From IMG/VR virus record IMGVR_UViG_3300031551_000007, positions 1-23,320 of that record: 23,320 nt of DNA. One strand, given 5' to 3'. Origin of the DNA: a virus. Position numbers and translations under genes: made by a program. The notes beneath the pieces were generated by a model. It saw only the letters and a list, made by a program, of their open reading frames with translations, did not search any database and was not told where the DNA came from. Below, one piece after another: positions 5,936 to 13,523 of the stretch (position 1 is the stretch's first letter; every line of letters starts with the position of its first letter).

Positions 5936-6910
5936 TTACCTCCTGTTTATTTTGTCGAGTAGTTCGTCAATGCGGGCTTCAGCCCGCTTGGTATCGAAGT
6001 GAGATAACTCGGCTTCGATGCCGTCCAGTTTCCCTTCAAGTTCTGCGGCTTCCACGTCATCCAGAGTGTCTTCTGACGGCTCCGATATGCCTGGAAGTGC
6101 CTTGAAGGGGGACTCCATGTCCATCTTGTCGTAGTATTTGTTGAGGTGGGCGATTACCTTCGGCTTATCCTCAGCCGGTATATTCACGCCGCCCCGGCCG
6201 CCCTTCAGGACCACGGCGCAGGCGAAAATACCCCGGGGGATAGCAGTCAGCCGCCCGTTGATAACATCGGCAAAGCCCAGCTTATAGCTTCCAAATAGCT
6301 CGGGGGCATCCTCGTCATACCAGAAGAAGGCCCGGCGATATTTATTCCAGTTCATATTGTCGGCCCCACCGGCCCAGGCTCTCACTCTCTTCTCCACAGC
6401 CGAGCCATCCCACTCTTTATCTCGGTCAGCCAAGGGCAGGTCTTCAAAAGTGGTAACGCCTTTGACACCCAGAACCACCGCCTCGGGATTGGCAGCGAAG
6501 GTCACCGGCGACACGTCCCACAGCCTGACTTCCTTCAGGTGCCGGATACCCTTGTCCCATGCCTCCGAGATGGTGTCGTAGCCTATAGATAGCTCGGTAA
6601 TTACCTCATCCTTCATTAAAGCGAGGATTTCTCGAGCCCGCTGGACACCGAGGGAGAGTTTGCCCTTAATCTTTAGACCCTTCTCGTCCTCTGCCATCTC
6701 CAGGGGCTTGCCGATTGGCTCCATGACACTGTGGTTAAAGAGAATTTTCACCCGACCGCCGCTATCTTTAAGAGTCTTCTTGAACGCTCCCTTGTCTATC
6801 ACGTCCCCATAGCTGTCGGGGTGGTCGGCGAAGGTGGCAGCATAGCCTTCGAAAATACCGGTCTCCTCATCCAGCTCCTTGACCTCAAATGGTATCGTCT
6901 TCTTTTCCAT
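5936..6910 (-). CDS. HK97-family prohead protease with extra C-terminal domain
   Basis: A 324-aa protein from ATG 6910 (AGGAGG six bases upstream); an upstream ATG at 6985 would place a terminator inside the coding region and is rejected. The N-terminal serine protease domain has GYAATFADHPDSYGDVIDKG, the catalytic His in ILFNHS (H60), the catalytic Ser in ELSIGYD (S108) and EVRLWDVSPVTFAANPEA near residue 127. The enzyme cleaves capsid delta domains during head maturation. Residues about 170-275 (WDGSAVEKRVRAWAGG, NWNKYRRAFFWYD, then AIPRGIFACAVVLKGGRGGV) form a second domain that often follows this protease in phages. Residues from about 285 are a charged coiled coil, which may act as internal scaffold. 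Next gene is the major capsid protein. Confidence 0.9.
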   Translation of the reverse strand: MEKKTIPFEVKELDEETGIFEGYAATFADHPDSYGDVIDKGAFKKTLKDSGGRVKILFNHSVMEPIGKPLEMAEDEKGLKIKGKLSLGVQRAREILALMKDEVITELSIGYDTISEAWDKGIRHLKEVRLWDVSPVTFAANPEAVVLGVKGVTTFEDLPLADRDKEWDGSAVEKRVRAWAGGADNMNWNKYRRAFFWYDEDAPELFGSYKLGFADVINGRLTAIPRGIFACAVVLKGGRGGVNIPAEDKPKVIAHLNKYYDKMDMESPFKALPGISEPSEDTLDDVEAAELEGKLDGIEAELSHFDTKRAEARIDELLDKINRR

Positions 6911-6935
6911 GATTAACCTCCTGATTCTGGATAGT

Positions 6936-6956
6936 AAAAAGCCCGCCGGAGCGGGC
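6936..6956 (-). terminator. Intrinsic terminator before the prohead protease gene
   Basis: GCCCGC (6941-6946), loop CGGA, GCGGGC (6951-6956) form a 6-bp GC stem. On the minus strand it is followed by TTTTT (6940-6936). It lies 26 bp before the protease start, so capsid expression depends on readthrough or on a start between it and the gene. Confidence 0.65.
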
Positions 6957-6990
6957 GGTGATTTCAAGTAATATATTAAAAACAATATAC

Positions 6991-7029
6991 TGCTGGTATA
7001 TACTTCTGGTATATACTTCTGGTATATAC
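6991..7029. repeat. Three 13-bp tandem repeats with GTATATAC palindromes
   Basis: Plus strand units are TGCTGGTATATAC, TTCTGGTATATAC and TTCTGGTATATAC, at 6991, 7004 and 7017, each holding the 8-bp palindrome GTATATAC. They lie in the gap between the metallopeptidase and prohead protease genes, upstream of a terminator. They could be an operator or binding array; nothing shows which protein would bind. Confidence 0.7.
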
Positions 7030-7030
7030 C

Positions 7031-7207
7031 CTAATTCATGGTATGGAACATTAAGCTGTAACCAACAGGCATATTACTGGCCACCGGGTAGTAGTGCGAG
7101 GCCATGCTGACTCAGGCCCTGGCGCCGAACACCTCAGATTTATCGCACCAGTAGAATTGAATATGGACCAGGTTATAATAATGTACGAAAACATCAAATT
7201 GATTCAT
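7031..7207 (-). pseudogene. Small coding frame interrupted by one TGA
   Basis: The ATG at 7207-7205 overlaps the TGA of the metallopeptidase gene (ATGA) and follows AAGGTG seven bases upstream. The first part, MNQFDVFVHYYNLVHIQFYW then CDKSEVFGARA, 31 aa, ends at a TGA (7114-7112). The same frame then stays open to a TAG at 7033-7031, reading VSMASHYYPVASNMPVGYSL then MFHTMN. One stop in 59 codons, plus the coupled start, suggests a recently broken 58-aa gene, or a real 31-aa peptide followed by chance open sequence. An ATG in the second part has no clear ribosome site. I do not recognise the protein. Confidence 0.35.
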
Positions 7208-7716
7208 TCTGCATCACCTTGCGTCAAAAAGCGTCCGAAAATGTAACGAGTCTCAGCCTTGAGCGGATGCAGAATTTTATAGAATTCTGCATACTCAGGC
7301 GCAACCCAAAGAGTAAAGGCTTCAGCAAAAGCCTCCTCCCTATCAGTCCTGGCATATTTTGTAACAGGCGAAAGTATCCATCTAAACCCCAAAAGCTCAT
7401 CTAAGATATGCCCTATTTCGTGAACTACTATAAGGGGGCGAAGCCTTAGCGGATAGTCAGGGATAAGATTTGGCAAAACGACAGTTGTTTTCCGCAGAGC
7501 CTTTGGTAGCTTACTCAAATGATGGGGATAACAGACACACCATGTTTCCTTATATGAGCGACCGTCATCTGTCTCTTTATAATCAAAAAGCCCTGCAAAG
7601 ATGGGGGAAGTTCCAGTAAAGAAATCGATATGCCCCAAGCGGGTTAGAATAGGCCCTGGGATACGGCTAAGCCCCGCACTTATCAGCTCTGAATACCCCT
7701 TTTTAATCCGTTCCAT
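7204..7716 (-). CDS. Zincin-type metallopeptidase-like protein linked to the MuF protein
   Basis: A 170-aa protein from ATG 7716, which lies inside the end of the portal-MuF gene (14-nt overlap) after GGAG; a longer frame to 7758 has no ribosome site. It carries a clear zinc protease motif: LIVVHEIGHILDELLGF with H99, E100 and H103, and a downstream REEAFAEAFTLWV where E127, E128 or E132 can be the third ligand, as in gluzincins. No signal peptide or membrane segment is visible. Its place directly after MuF recalls phage head modules that carry extra enzymatic domains which may be packaged and injected. It could instead process virion proteins. Activity and role are inferred. Confidence 0.7.
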   Translation of the reverse strand: MERIKKGYSELISAGLSRIPGPILTRLGHIDFFTGTSPIFAGLFDYKETDDGRSYKETWCVCYPHHLSKLPKALRKTTVVLPNLIPDYPLRLRPLIVVHEIGHILDELLGFRWILSPVTKYARTDREEAFAEAFTLWVAPEYAEFYKILHPLKAETRYIFGRFLTQGDAE

Positions 7717-9730
7717 AGCTCTCCACACACCGGCACTGGATAAACTCCGCCGGATCACCGCTGGTATCGCCAGGGTACATCAACCCATTGGAATAAGACT
7801 CATCGAGGAGCCGTGTCTGACCGTCAATCCCTGCATGGCTGTCCCTCACCCGGTCATCCCGGGAGGTTATCCAGGTCTTTGTTTTAACCACGCCTGACTG
7901 CCGGGCCGCCTCATGCTGGCCGTAGCCCGCAGCTGCACTTACTTCAGTTCTGGCTACTCTCATGGCTCTATAGGTCGACCTGTCTGTATAAAAAGAGCGG
8001 AGTTCCCTGCTGATTTGTGCAGTCGTCAAATTTTTATCCCAGCCCGCGAGGATAAGAGCCTGGACATCCGCTCTGTTTGTCCCTAAGATGGTTTTAACAC
8101 TCTCTGCAGCATGGGTTATTATCCAAGCTCTGCCGGCAGCACTATATGGATCAAATACCCACTTTGCCTTTGTGGGTTCAGTAGACTTGGGCTCCCCGCC
8201 CAGGTCCTCAGCTATCTCATTGCCGAAGTCTTCCACCAAGGCACTAACGACAGCAGTGATTACCTTCTCCCACTCTGGCCTCAGGTCATCGATGGCAGCA
8301 TTGGCTACCTCTATGAGCTGATTGGGCTTCTGCCCCTTGAATGCCTGGATGATAGCCTCCCCTTCAGCCTCATAGAGCGGATATACTTTCTTGCTAACTG
8401 CACCCCACCAGCCCGTCCGGCGTTGATCTATCCGTTTCCAGTGGGTGGATTTCTTCTCCTCGGTATCCAGGTTAAGAGCTTTGGTCAGCATTTTGACTGG
8501 CTCCTTCGCAGGAGCAGAACCGGAAGGCAACAAGTTAACCGGGAGGTAGCCCATATCCCATCCCTCAAACTCCTCAAAGCCCAACTCCAGCTGCTCGTTT
8601 ATCTGGCTAAAAGGAACGCCCATCGCCCAAAGATTTTTAGCCTGCTCTACTTTCTTCCCAAAGTCCGCACGGAGGGCGGCGACATTTTTAAGGTCATAGG
8701 TAATAGTGATATCCTCTCCGTAAAGGGGGGCTACTTTAAGATTCAGCGTAGAGCGGATATCATCCAGAAGTGGTATCCCCACGTCCTCATAGAGAGCTTT
8801 CCTGGCTTCAATAACATTGTTATATGTGGAATGCTCGCGGTCACCCAGCCACCAGGGGTCCAGCCCGAAGGCGGAGGCGATATCCCTCTTATTCTGGAGC
8901 CGTGATTCAATGAAGTCCATCTCCACCGGTGTCAGTGACATCTGGTGCCACTTTGCCCCGCCACCGAGCACCCAGGGAGCCCGCCTTCTGGTCTTCTCCA
9001 AGAATATCTCCTGAATCCGCCTGTTTTGCTCCTTAAACTGCTCATCGGTTAACTGAGATTCATGCTCGAAGACACCGCTCGGCATACCCCGGTTTTGCAT
9101 CGATATCTTCTGTGTATCCTGGGACTCATTGTCGGTGTCCACGGTGCGCGCCGCCGCCATCAGGTCGCCGATACCCCAGTAGGGATTACCCGGGTCAAAC
9201 TGCATAAAGTGTATAAAGGTCCCCGGGAGTAATTCATACTGCTTCCCCTCGGTGTCCGTCACCTGGTAGCCTTTCAGCCATTCCCCCTTTTTCTCCGCCG
9301 GGATTGGTTTTATCAGGTCTGGCATACAGATCCAGAATTCCTTAGGCCGGCCGTTTACCATGATTGGCATGATCAGGGAATTACCCACCAGCTTAAGATG
9401 GGCGATAATAAACTCCATATTGTCCTGCCCGGAGAACTCCTTGTTAGGACGGCTCCAGACCTTGGTAAAATCGTGGTCAGGAATTTCCTCCCCGTTTTTA
9501 TCTAGGACTTTCCAGGGGATACCCGAGACAGCCTGGACAATGGTGCGGACAGCCCGGTAGACATGGAGCGAGAGCTTATATCCTTCCCGCGTAGCCTTGC
9601 GAGCCGACATCTCTGTATAAACGGGGATACCAGGCGTCGCAAACGAGGTTAGATTAAGCGGCTTCCCCTTCTCCGGGGCCTTATATGGGAAAAGGGCTAC
9701 TGCCAGGGTTTTCCGTATTTTTTCTAACAT
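7703..9730 (-). CDS. Portal protein fused to MuF (SPP1 gp7-like) head morphogenesis domain
   Basis: A 675-aa protein, much longer than a usual HK97-type portal (about 400). Residues 1-420 are portal: SLHVYRAVRTIVQAVSGIPW, LKLVGNSLIMPIMVNGRPKE, PGTFIHFMQFDPGNPYWGIG, and IASAFGLDPWWLGDREHSTY followed by NNVIEARKALYEDV. After a linker, residues from about 470 to the end have MuF features: AQISRELRSFYTDRSTYRAM, then RVARTEVSAAAGYGQHEAAR, KTWITSRDDRVRDSHAGIDG and a terminal CRCVESYGTD. The dodecameric portal would form the DNA channel, with MuF parts probably inside the head. AGGAG lies six bases before the ATG, and terminase ends eight bases upstream. A single frame covers both domains. Confidence 0.9.
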   Translation of the reverse strand: MLEKIRKTLAVALFPYKAPEKGKPLNLTSFATPGIPVYTEMSARKATREGYKLSLHVYRAVRTIVQAVSGIPWKVLDKNGEEIPDHDFTKVWSRPNKEFSGQDNMEFIIAHLKLVGNSLIMPIMVNGRPKEFWICMPDLIKPIPAEKKGEWLKGYQVTDTEGKQYELLPGTFIHFMQFDPGNPYWGIGDLMAAARTVDTDNESQDTQKISMQNRGMPSGVFEHESQLTDEQFKEQNRRIQEIFLEKTRRRAPWVLGGGAKWHQMSLTPVEMDFIESRLQNKRDIASAFGLDPWWLGDREHSTYNNVIEARKALYEDVGIPLLDDIRSTLNLKVAPLYGEDITITYDLKNVAALRADFGKKVEQAKNLWAMGVPFSQINEQLELGFEEFEGWDMGYLPVNLLPSGSAPAKEPVKMLTKALNLDTEEKKSTHWKRIDQRRTGWWGAVSKKVYPLYEAEGEAIIQAFKGQKPNQLIEVANAAIDDLRPEWEKVITAVVSALVEDFGNEIAEDLGGEPKSTEPTKAKWVFDPYSAAGRAWIITHAAESVKTILGTNRADVQALILAGWDKNLTTAQISRELRSFYTDRSTYRAMRVARTEVSAAAGYGQHEAARQSGVVKTKTWITSRDDRVRDSHAGIDGQTRLLDESYSNGLMYPGDTSGDPAEFIQCRCVESYGTD

Positions 9731-9738
9731 AGCTTCTC

Positions 9739-11064
9739 CTATGCTACCTGAAAGGGTTTCTCAGGCGGGATGCCATCCTCACTCTCGACAGCATAGCGCA
9801 GGGCATCCATACCATGGTCATTTTCCTTTATCGGCTGCTCCTTTAGAGGTCTTCCGTCTTTACCTTCAGGCCAGATGTAAGTGGGAAATTCCTCCTCAGT
9901 GCAGGTAGGCTTGCCACTTTGCTTTAAACTCGGGTCCGTCTCCACCAGGGCACCCCGGAGGAGGAATAGCCTCGGCTTCCCATCTCCTGCCTTCCGGAGC
10001 CGGGCCTGGACATCCTGTATCCCAGTTGAGACAGCCTTAATCGCCGGCACCGTGGGGATACCCCGCCGCTCTAAGGTCGCCCGGTCTTCCGCGTCATGAT
10101 CGCAGATGGTGGTTTCTATGGTTTCTCCTTCAGAAAGTCGCAGGATATCCACGGCGTGGTCCTCAACAAGCCGCTTGGTCCTGTATATTTCCCGGTAGCG
10201 ATACATCCGGCCGTCGTTATCAATTGCCCACCACTGGCAGACAAGCGGATTGGTAAAGCCGAAATCGATTACCCTTATCCGCCTCCAGGATTTGGGAATT
10301 TCTCTAGGTTCTATCAAGTGCAGAGCCGGGTCATATTCTTCGTAAACGACTCCCTCCGCCTGCACCCATTGCCCCTCTCGGAGTCGCTTCGCCACGAGTC
10401 CTGTAAGGGAGTCCAGGGCATCTAGGTATTCCTTCGGATTGTGGGGGTTATCCTGGGCCCCGCTGTAATACACCTTAGCCTCGCCGCCTATAATCAAGCG
10501 GCGGTTTATCCAATGGATGGGAGCGTCAGGGTTAGTAGTGAGAAGTACCTGGCACCAAGGAGCTGCCGTACCCCTCATCCTGGCCCGGACCTCATTGAAA
10601 TCGTCCTCGGTGAATTTGTTGGCCTCTTCCATCCAGACGAAATCTACTTTACCACCCTGGCCAATAGACCTGATCTGCTCCCGCTGCTCCTCATCCTTCA
10701 TGCCACCGTAAGCCAGGATGGAACTGTTAGCATACTCAAAACGATGGAAGCTCGGGTAATGCCTCACTTGAGGATCCGTCCCGATTATTGACCGGGCCAT
10801 AAATAGCACCGTGGAATTGGTCATGCTCTCCCGGGTTTTTCGGAGCATGAGAGCCATGGCATTGGGGTACTTTTTGCAGAAGGCATTTATCTTCTCTGCT
10901 GCTACTTGGGATTTACCCCCGCCAGCGCTCCCGGTCAGCAATAACACCGGGGAAGTATCTCTCCAGGGGCCTATCTGCCAGGGTAAAGGCTCAAAGGGGA
11001 GTATCGGTTTAACCTTTTGCCTCTGTCCCTTTATTATCCTTATCCCAGTCATCAGGGCTGACAT
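9739..11064 (-). CDS. terL: Terminase large subunit
   Basis: A 441-aa DNA-packaging motor protein. ATPase part: Walker A GSAGGGKS (45-52), Walker B VDFVWMEEA (140-148), coupling motif TTNPD (176-180). Nuclease part: D267 in RVIDFGFTNP, D322/D324 in CDHDAEDR, and D416/D420 in NDHGMDALRYAV, the RNase H-like metal site. It cuts concatemeric DNA and drives it into the prohead through the portal. The ATG at 11064 follows GAAGGG and lies 56 bp inside the small terminase gene, so translation is probably coupled. ATG at 11052 is a weaker alternative start. Confidence 0.95.
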   Translation of the reverse strand: MSALMTGIRIIKGQRQKVKPILPFEPLPWQIGPWRDTSPVLLLTGSAGGGKSQVAAEKINAFCKKYPNAMALMLRKTRESMTNSTVLFMARSIIGTDPQVRHYPSFHRFEYANSSILAYGGMKDEEQREQIRSIGQGGKVDFVWMEEANKFTEDDFNEVRARMRGTAAPWCQVLLTTNPDAPIHWINRRLIIGGEAKVYYSGAQDNPHNPKEYLDALDSLTGLVAKRLREGQWVQAEGVVYEEYDPALHLIEPREIPKSWRRIRVIDFGFTNPLVCQWWAIDNDGRMYRYREIYRTKRLVEDHAVDILRLSEGETIETTICDHDAEDRATLERRGIPTVPAIKAVSTGIQDVQARLRKAGDGKPRLFLLRGALVETDPSLKQSGKPTCTEEEFPTYIWPEGKDGRPLKEQPIKENDHGMDALRYAVESEDGIPPEKPFQVA

Positions 11065-11434
11065 TGATATATCCCTTCACTTCTATCGGCTGTCCATCCT
11101 TTCCGGTGAGCTCATGCTTCTCCTTCTTGCCCCACCGGTCAGGGAATTTACGCTCAAGTATCCATGCTCTCGATTGCCAGTTATCTGTTCCGGCCTTGAT
11201 ATAAGCCACGTTGAGGATTTCGGCTTTGGCCTCCGCCCTCTTCACAGCTAGGTAGAATTCCCGGAAGATGCCGGATGATTCTCTCTCCCCACGCTTAAGC
11301 CAGTTATAACCTGTTTGGGGGGTTATCCCCACTGCCCAACATGAAGTCTCAAAGTAGTTATCGGCTGAGATATATCTGAGGATCTCTTCCTGTAGCTCTG
11401 GTGTGAGCTTCGTCGGTCGCCCTTTCTTAGCCAT
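11009..11434 (-). CDS. terS: Terminase small subunit
   Basis: A 141-aa protein with an N-terminal helix-turn-helix: GRPTKLTPELQEEILRYI, then YFETSCWAVGITPQTGYNWL and KRGERES. A helical middle (FREFYLAVKRAEAKAEILNV) and an acidic C-terminal tail follow. This arrangement is typical of phage small terminases that recognise the packaging site and form a ring. GAGG precedes the ATG by four bases. It overlaps the methyltransferase gene by 8 bp and the large terminase by 56 bp. The packaging site was not identified; in related phages it lies in or near this gene. Confidence 0.85.
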   Translation of the reverse strand: MAKKGRPTKLTPELQEEILRYISADNYFETSCWAVGITPQTGYNWLKRGERESSGIFREFYLAVKRAEAKAEILNVAYIKAGTDNWQSRAWILERKFPDRWGKKEKHELTGKDGQPIEVKGYINVSPDDWDKDNKGTEAKG

Positions 11435-12704
11435 TTATCCTCACCGCCTTGATCCCCCTAAAGTCCTCCCACCGGTCTATAATCACCTGACAATAATGAG
11501 GGTCGAGTTCCATCATGTAGCACCGGCGCCCGAGCTTCTCACAGCCGATAAGAGTCGAGCCGGAACCTCCAAAAAGGTCCATGACAATATCCCCTTCCTG
11601 GCTGCTGTTCCTGACTGCACGCTCCGCCAGGGCAGTCGGCTTTTGGGTAGGGTGGACATATTCATTGAGCGGGTCCCGGGGGATATACCAGACATCCAAG
11701 TAATCCATAAAGGTCATCCGGTCCATCCAGACGTCCCGCTCCTTGGCCACGGCCTTGTTATTTTGGTAAGGCCGCTTGCCACCCTTCCAGAAGTAGCCGC
11801 AGGGTTCATAGCATCGGTGATAAGTGCCATGAGAGAAGACTATATTTTCCTTAAGCCAGATAATGGCCGGTTGGCTGGTGTATCCGAACTTCCTGAAGGT
11901 GCTATAAATTAGGTCAGAAAACAAGCCGGCATACCAGAAGTAGACCGGCGCTTTTGCTACAGTAAAATCAAAGATATTCTGGACCACCGCGGTAAGGAAA
12001 AAGTGATAACCGCTGAGCGTCTTGTCATCACTGAAAGCTTTCATGCCACCATATTTCCCCTCACTGTAGCTGTGGCCGCCTTTGGATTTATAGTCGACAT
12101 TATAGGGCGGGTCCGTAAATACCAGGTGGGCTTTGGCCCCGGCCATCAACTTTGAAGCATCCTCGAAGGAAGTACTGTCGCCGCACATGAGCCGGTGGTT
12201 CCCGAGCTGGAAGATATCCCCCACCTTGATATCAGTGGTAGTTTCCTTCGCTGCCGCCATGGCAGCTTCGATATCAAAGGTTTCTTCCTTCAATCTCATC
12301 GCTTCGGCTTCCAGTTCTCCGATAAGATGATCCAGGTCCTGCTTTGAATAGCCGATGTCCTTTAGCATTTCAGCATCTTGCTCTTTAAGGATCTCCACCA
12401 AGCCGGCTGTATCCCATTCAGTAAGCTCCTGGAGCCGGTTATCAGCGATGGCATAAGCCTCTGCGGTAACATCATCGTCCTCCACCACAACGCACGGCAG
12501 CTCCTTAAGCCCGACAGCCTTAGCCGCCGTTAACCGCCCATGGCCGGCTTCGACGATGTAATCGCCGTTCTTCTTATTCACCACGAGGGGTGAGCGGAAA
12601 CCGAACCTCTCGATGCTCTTAATCAGCTGCTCGATATCATGCCGGCGTGGATTCCTCCCCCAGGGCTTCAAGTCTTTGACGGGAATCACTTTAATCTCTA
12701 CCAC
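11427..12704 (-). CDS. ParB-domain / DNA adenine-N6 (or cytosine-N4) methyltransferase fusion
   Basis: A 425-aa two-domain protein. Residues 1-110 are a ParB/sulfiredoxin-type nuclease-like domain (PVKDLKPWGRNPRRHDIEQL, with VEAGHGRLTAAKAVG). Residues about 160-425 are an N6_N4 methyltransferase of the beta order: motif IV TDPPYNVDY (DPPY 198-201) precedes motif I DLFGGSGSTLIG (FGGSGS 378-383), with ELDPHYCQVIIDRW after it. It would methylate phage DNA, probably protecting it from host restriction; the target is unknown. GTG start at 12704, with GAGGAG eleven bases upstream. It is the first gene after the candidate late promoter and terminator. ParB-methyltransferase fusions next to terminase are known in phages. 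Confidence 0.92.
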   Translation of the reverse strand: MVEIKVIPVKDLKPWGRNPRRHDIEQLIKSIERFGFRSPLVVNKKNGDYIVEAGHGRLTAAKAVGLKELPCVVVEDDDVTAEAYAIADNRLQELTEWDTAGLVEILKEQDAEMLKDIGYSKQDLDHLIGELEAEAMRLKEETFDIEAAMAAAKETTTDIKVGDIFQLGNHRLMCGDSTSFEDASKLMAGAKAHLVFTDPPYNVDYKSKGGHSYSEGKYGGMKAFSDDKTLSGYHFFLTAVVQNIFDFTVAKAPVYFWYAGLFSDLIYSTFRKFGYTSQPAIIWLKENIVFSHGTYHRCYEPCGYFWKGGKRPYQNNKAVAKERDVWMDRMTFMDYLDVWYIPRDPLNEYVHPTQKPTALAERAVRNSSQEGDIVMDLFGGSGSTLIGCEKLGRRCYMMELDPHYCQVIIDRWEDFRGIKAVRING

Positions 12705-12723
12705 TCTAGGTCAGCTCCTCGAA

Positions 12724-12741
12724 TATTTCTCAAAAAATAAT
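12724..12741 (-). repeat. Copy 2 of the dispersed 16-nt motif (late leader)
   Basis: The minus strand reads ATTATTTTTTGAGAAATA, 18 nt identical to plus 1588-1605; the 16-nt core TATTTTTTGAGAAATA is also at 18256-18271. It lies between the leader terminator and the ribosome site of the ParB-methyltransferase gene. Confidence 0.6.
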
Positions 12742-12750
12742 GCGGAAATG

Positions 12751-12775
12751 AAAAAGCCCTGGGAAAGCCAGGGCT
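12751..12775 (-). terminator. Leader terminator of the late operon
   Basis: AGCCCTGG (12755-12762), loop GAAAG, CCAGGGCT (12768-12775) form a perfect 8-bp stem, followed on the minus strand by TTTTT (12755-12751, including the last stem base). It sits about 25 bp after the expected start point of the promoter at 12806-12832 and before all packaging genes. Confidence 0.72.
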
Positions 12776-12805
12776 GAAAGGGAAAATCCGACTTGTGTTT
12801 CTTCC

Positions 12806-12832
12806 ATTATATCACTGATTTTGAAATGTCAA
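12806..12832 (-). promoter_or_regulatory. Candidate late promoter
   Basis: Minus strand TTGACA (12832-12827), a 15-bp spacer and TATAAT (12811-12806), both hexamers at sigma-70 consensus though the spacer is short. It lies in the non-coding gap after the sigma-like regulator gene and reads toward the ParB-methyltransferase and terminase genes. The short spacer may make it activator-dependent. Confidence 0.65.
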
Positions 12833-12852
12833 GCCCCCGCTCCAGATATAAA

Positions 12853-13296
12853 TTAGCTACGAATTCTGCGATTCCGCTTTGATTTATTTTTGCGTTTTGA
12901 TTTCCTGCCTGCGCCAAGGCGGATTCCTCCCCTCCCACCCTTGCCGCTGAGCATCCTTGCCATTTTCCTTATAGCCTGTATCTCAATAGCCTGGACCTGC
13001 CCTATATCTTTACCCAGCCAGTAAGCACAATCTTCGAGTCGCCTACCATCAATAGAGACGGCAAGTATCACGAACTTCTCCAGTGCCGACAGTTGCTGCG
13101 CCGCCTTATCGATATCAGCCTTCATGCAGATGGGCAACTCATAAGGAGCCTGAGCTCGCCCTCTCCCGATTATCCTCGGTCCCCAGTACTCGATGTAATT
13201 ACTTTCATCCTGAGGCAGCGTCCCCATCTCGAGGGCAGCATAATTCGCCAGGAGCCACCGCACTAGCCCAATTTTATAATCATCACTGCTACTCAT
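12853..13296 (-). CDS. Sigma-region-4-like late regulator candidate
   Basis: A 147-aa protein. The segment LSALEKFVILAVSIDGRRLE followed by DCAYWLGKDIGQVQAIEIQA and IRKMARML (about residues 70-117) resembles sigma-70 region 4 helix-turn-helix. The C-terminus is strongly basic (GAGRKSKRKNKSKRNRRIRS) and could bind nucleic acid. The ATG overlaps the TGA of the upstream gene (ATGA). It is the last gene before the candidate late promoter and leader terminator, the position occupied by late activators or antiterminators (ArpU/RinA-type or Q-type) in other phages. The HTH is seen by pattern; the role as late switch is inferred from place. Confidence 0.6.
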   Translation of the reverse strand: MSSSDDYKIGLVRWLLANYAALEMGTLPQDESNYIEYWGPRIIGRGRAQAPYELPICMKADIDKAAQQLSALEKFVILAVSIDGRRLEDCAYWLGKDIGQVQAIEIQAIRKMARMLSGKGGRGGIRLGAGRKSKRKNKSKRNRRIRS

Positions 13297-13523
13297 CCCG
13301 GCGGCCTCTTTCCATATTTAGGCCGCTGCCGCATCTGCCGGCCAATTTCCTCAATATGAGATGCATCGGCAGGCGGTTCATAACCCCGGTAGTTCCGCTC
13401 CAGAGCTTTATCTTGCCTTTCCATCTCCTCTTCTAATTTCTTGACATCAATACTCAGCTTACTGGCGACCTCACACAGATTCACCATCCCCTTATCAGTC
13501 AGGCTATACCAGAACAAAGCCAC
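13293..13523 (-). CDS. Small hypothetical protein
   Basis: A 76-aa protein. The start is taken as GTG 13523 because AAGAGGAG lies nine bases upstream; TTG 13553 would also be possible. It reads SLTDKGMVNLCEVASKLSID then VKKLEEEMERQDKALERNYR, giving a possible small HTH-like helix pair followed by a charged coiled coil, and ends RPKYGKRPPG. I do not recognise the family. It overlaps the zinc-finger gene by 20 bp and the sigma-like regulator by ATGA, so it belongs to the same transcript and may be co-translated with the regulator. Confidence 0.55.
   Translation of the reverse strand: MALFWYSLTDKGMVNLCEVASKLSIDVKKLEEEMERQDKALERNYRGYEPPADASHIEEIGRQMRQRPKYGKRPPG

Noticed and set aside
4633-6105. 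A 490-codon open frame on the plus strand
   Set aside because: It lies antisense to the decoration and major capsid genes, has no ribosome site and no recognisable domain; it reflects codon bias of the real genes.
6911-6985. N-terminal extension of the prohead protease
   Set aside because: It would include a terminator hairpin; ATG 6910 has a perfect AGGAGG and starts at the conserved domain.
7031-7207. Use of TGA as a sense codon in this genome
   Set aside because: Many genes here end with TGA in tight ATGA or TGATG overlaps, so TGA is a stop.
8111-8905. A 264-codon open frame on the plus strand
   Set aside because: Antisense to the portal-MuF gene, no family resemblance, and no plus-strand gene is supported anywhere in the window.
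11403-11912. Plus-strand open frame of 169 codons
   Set aside because: Antisense to the methyltransferase, which has all catalytic motifs.
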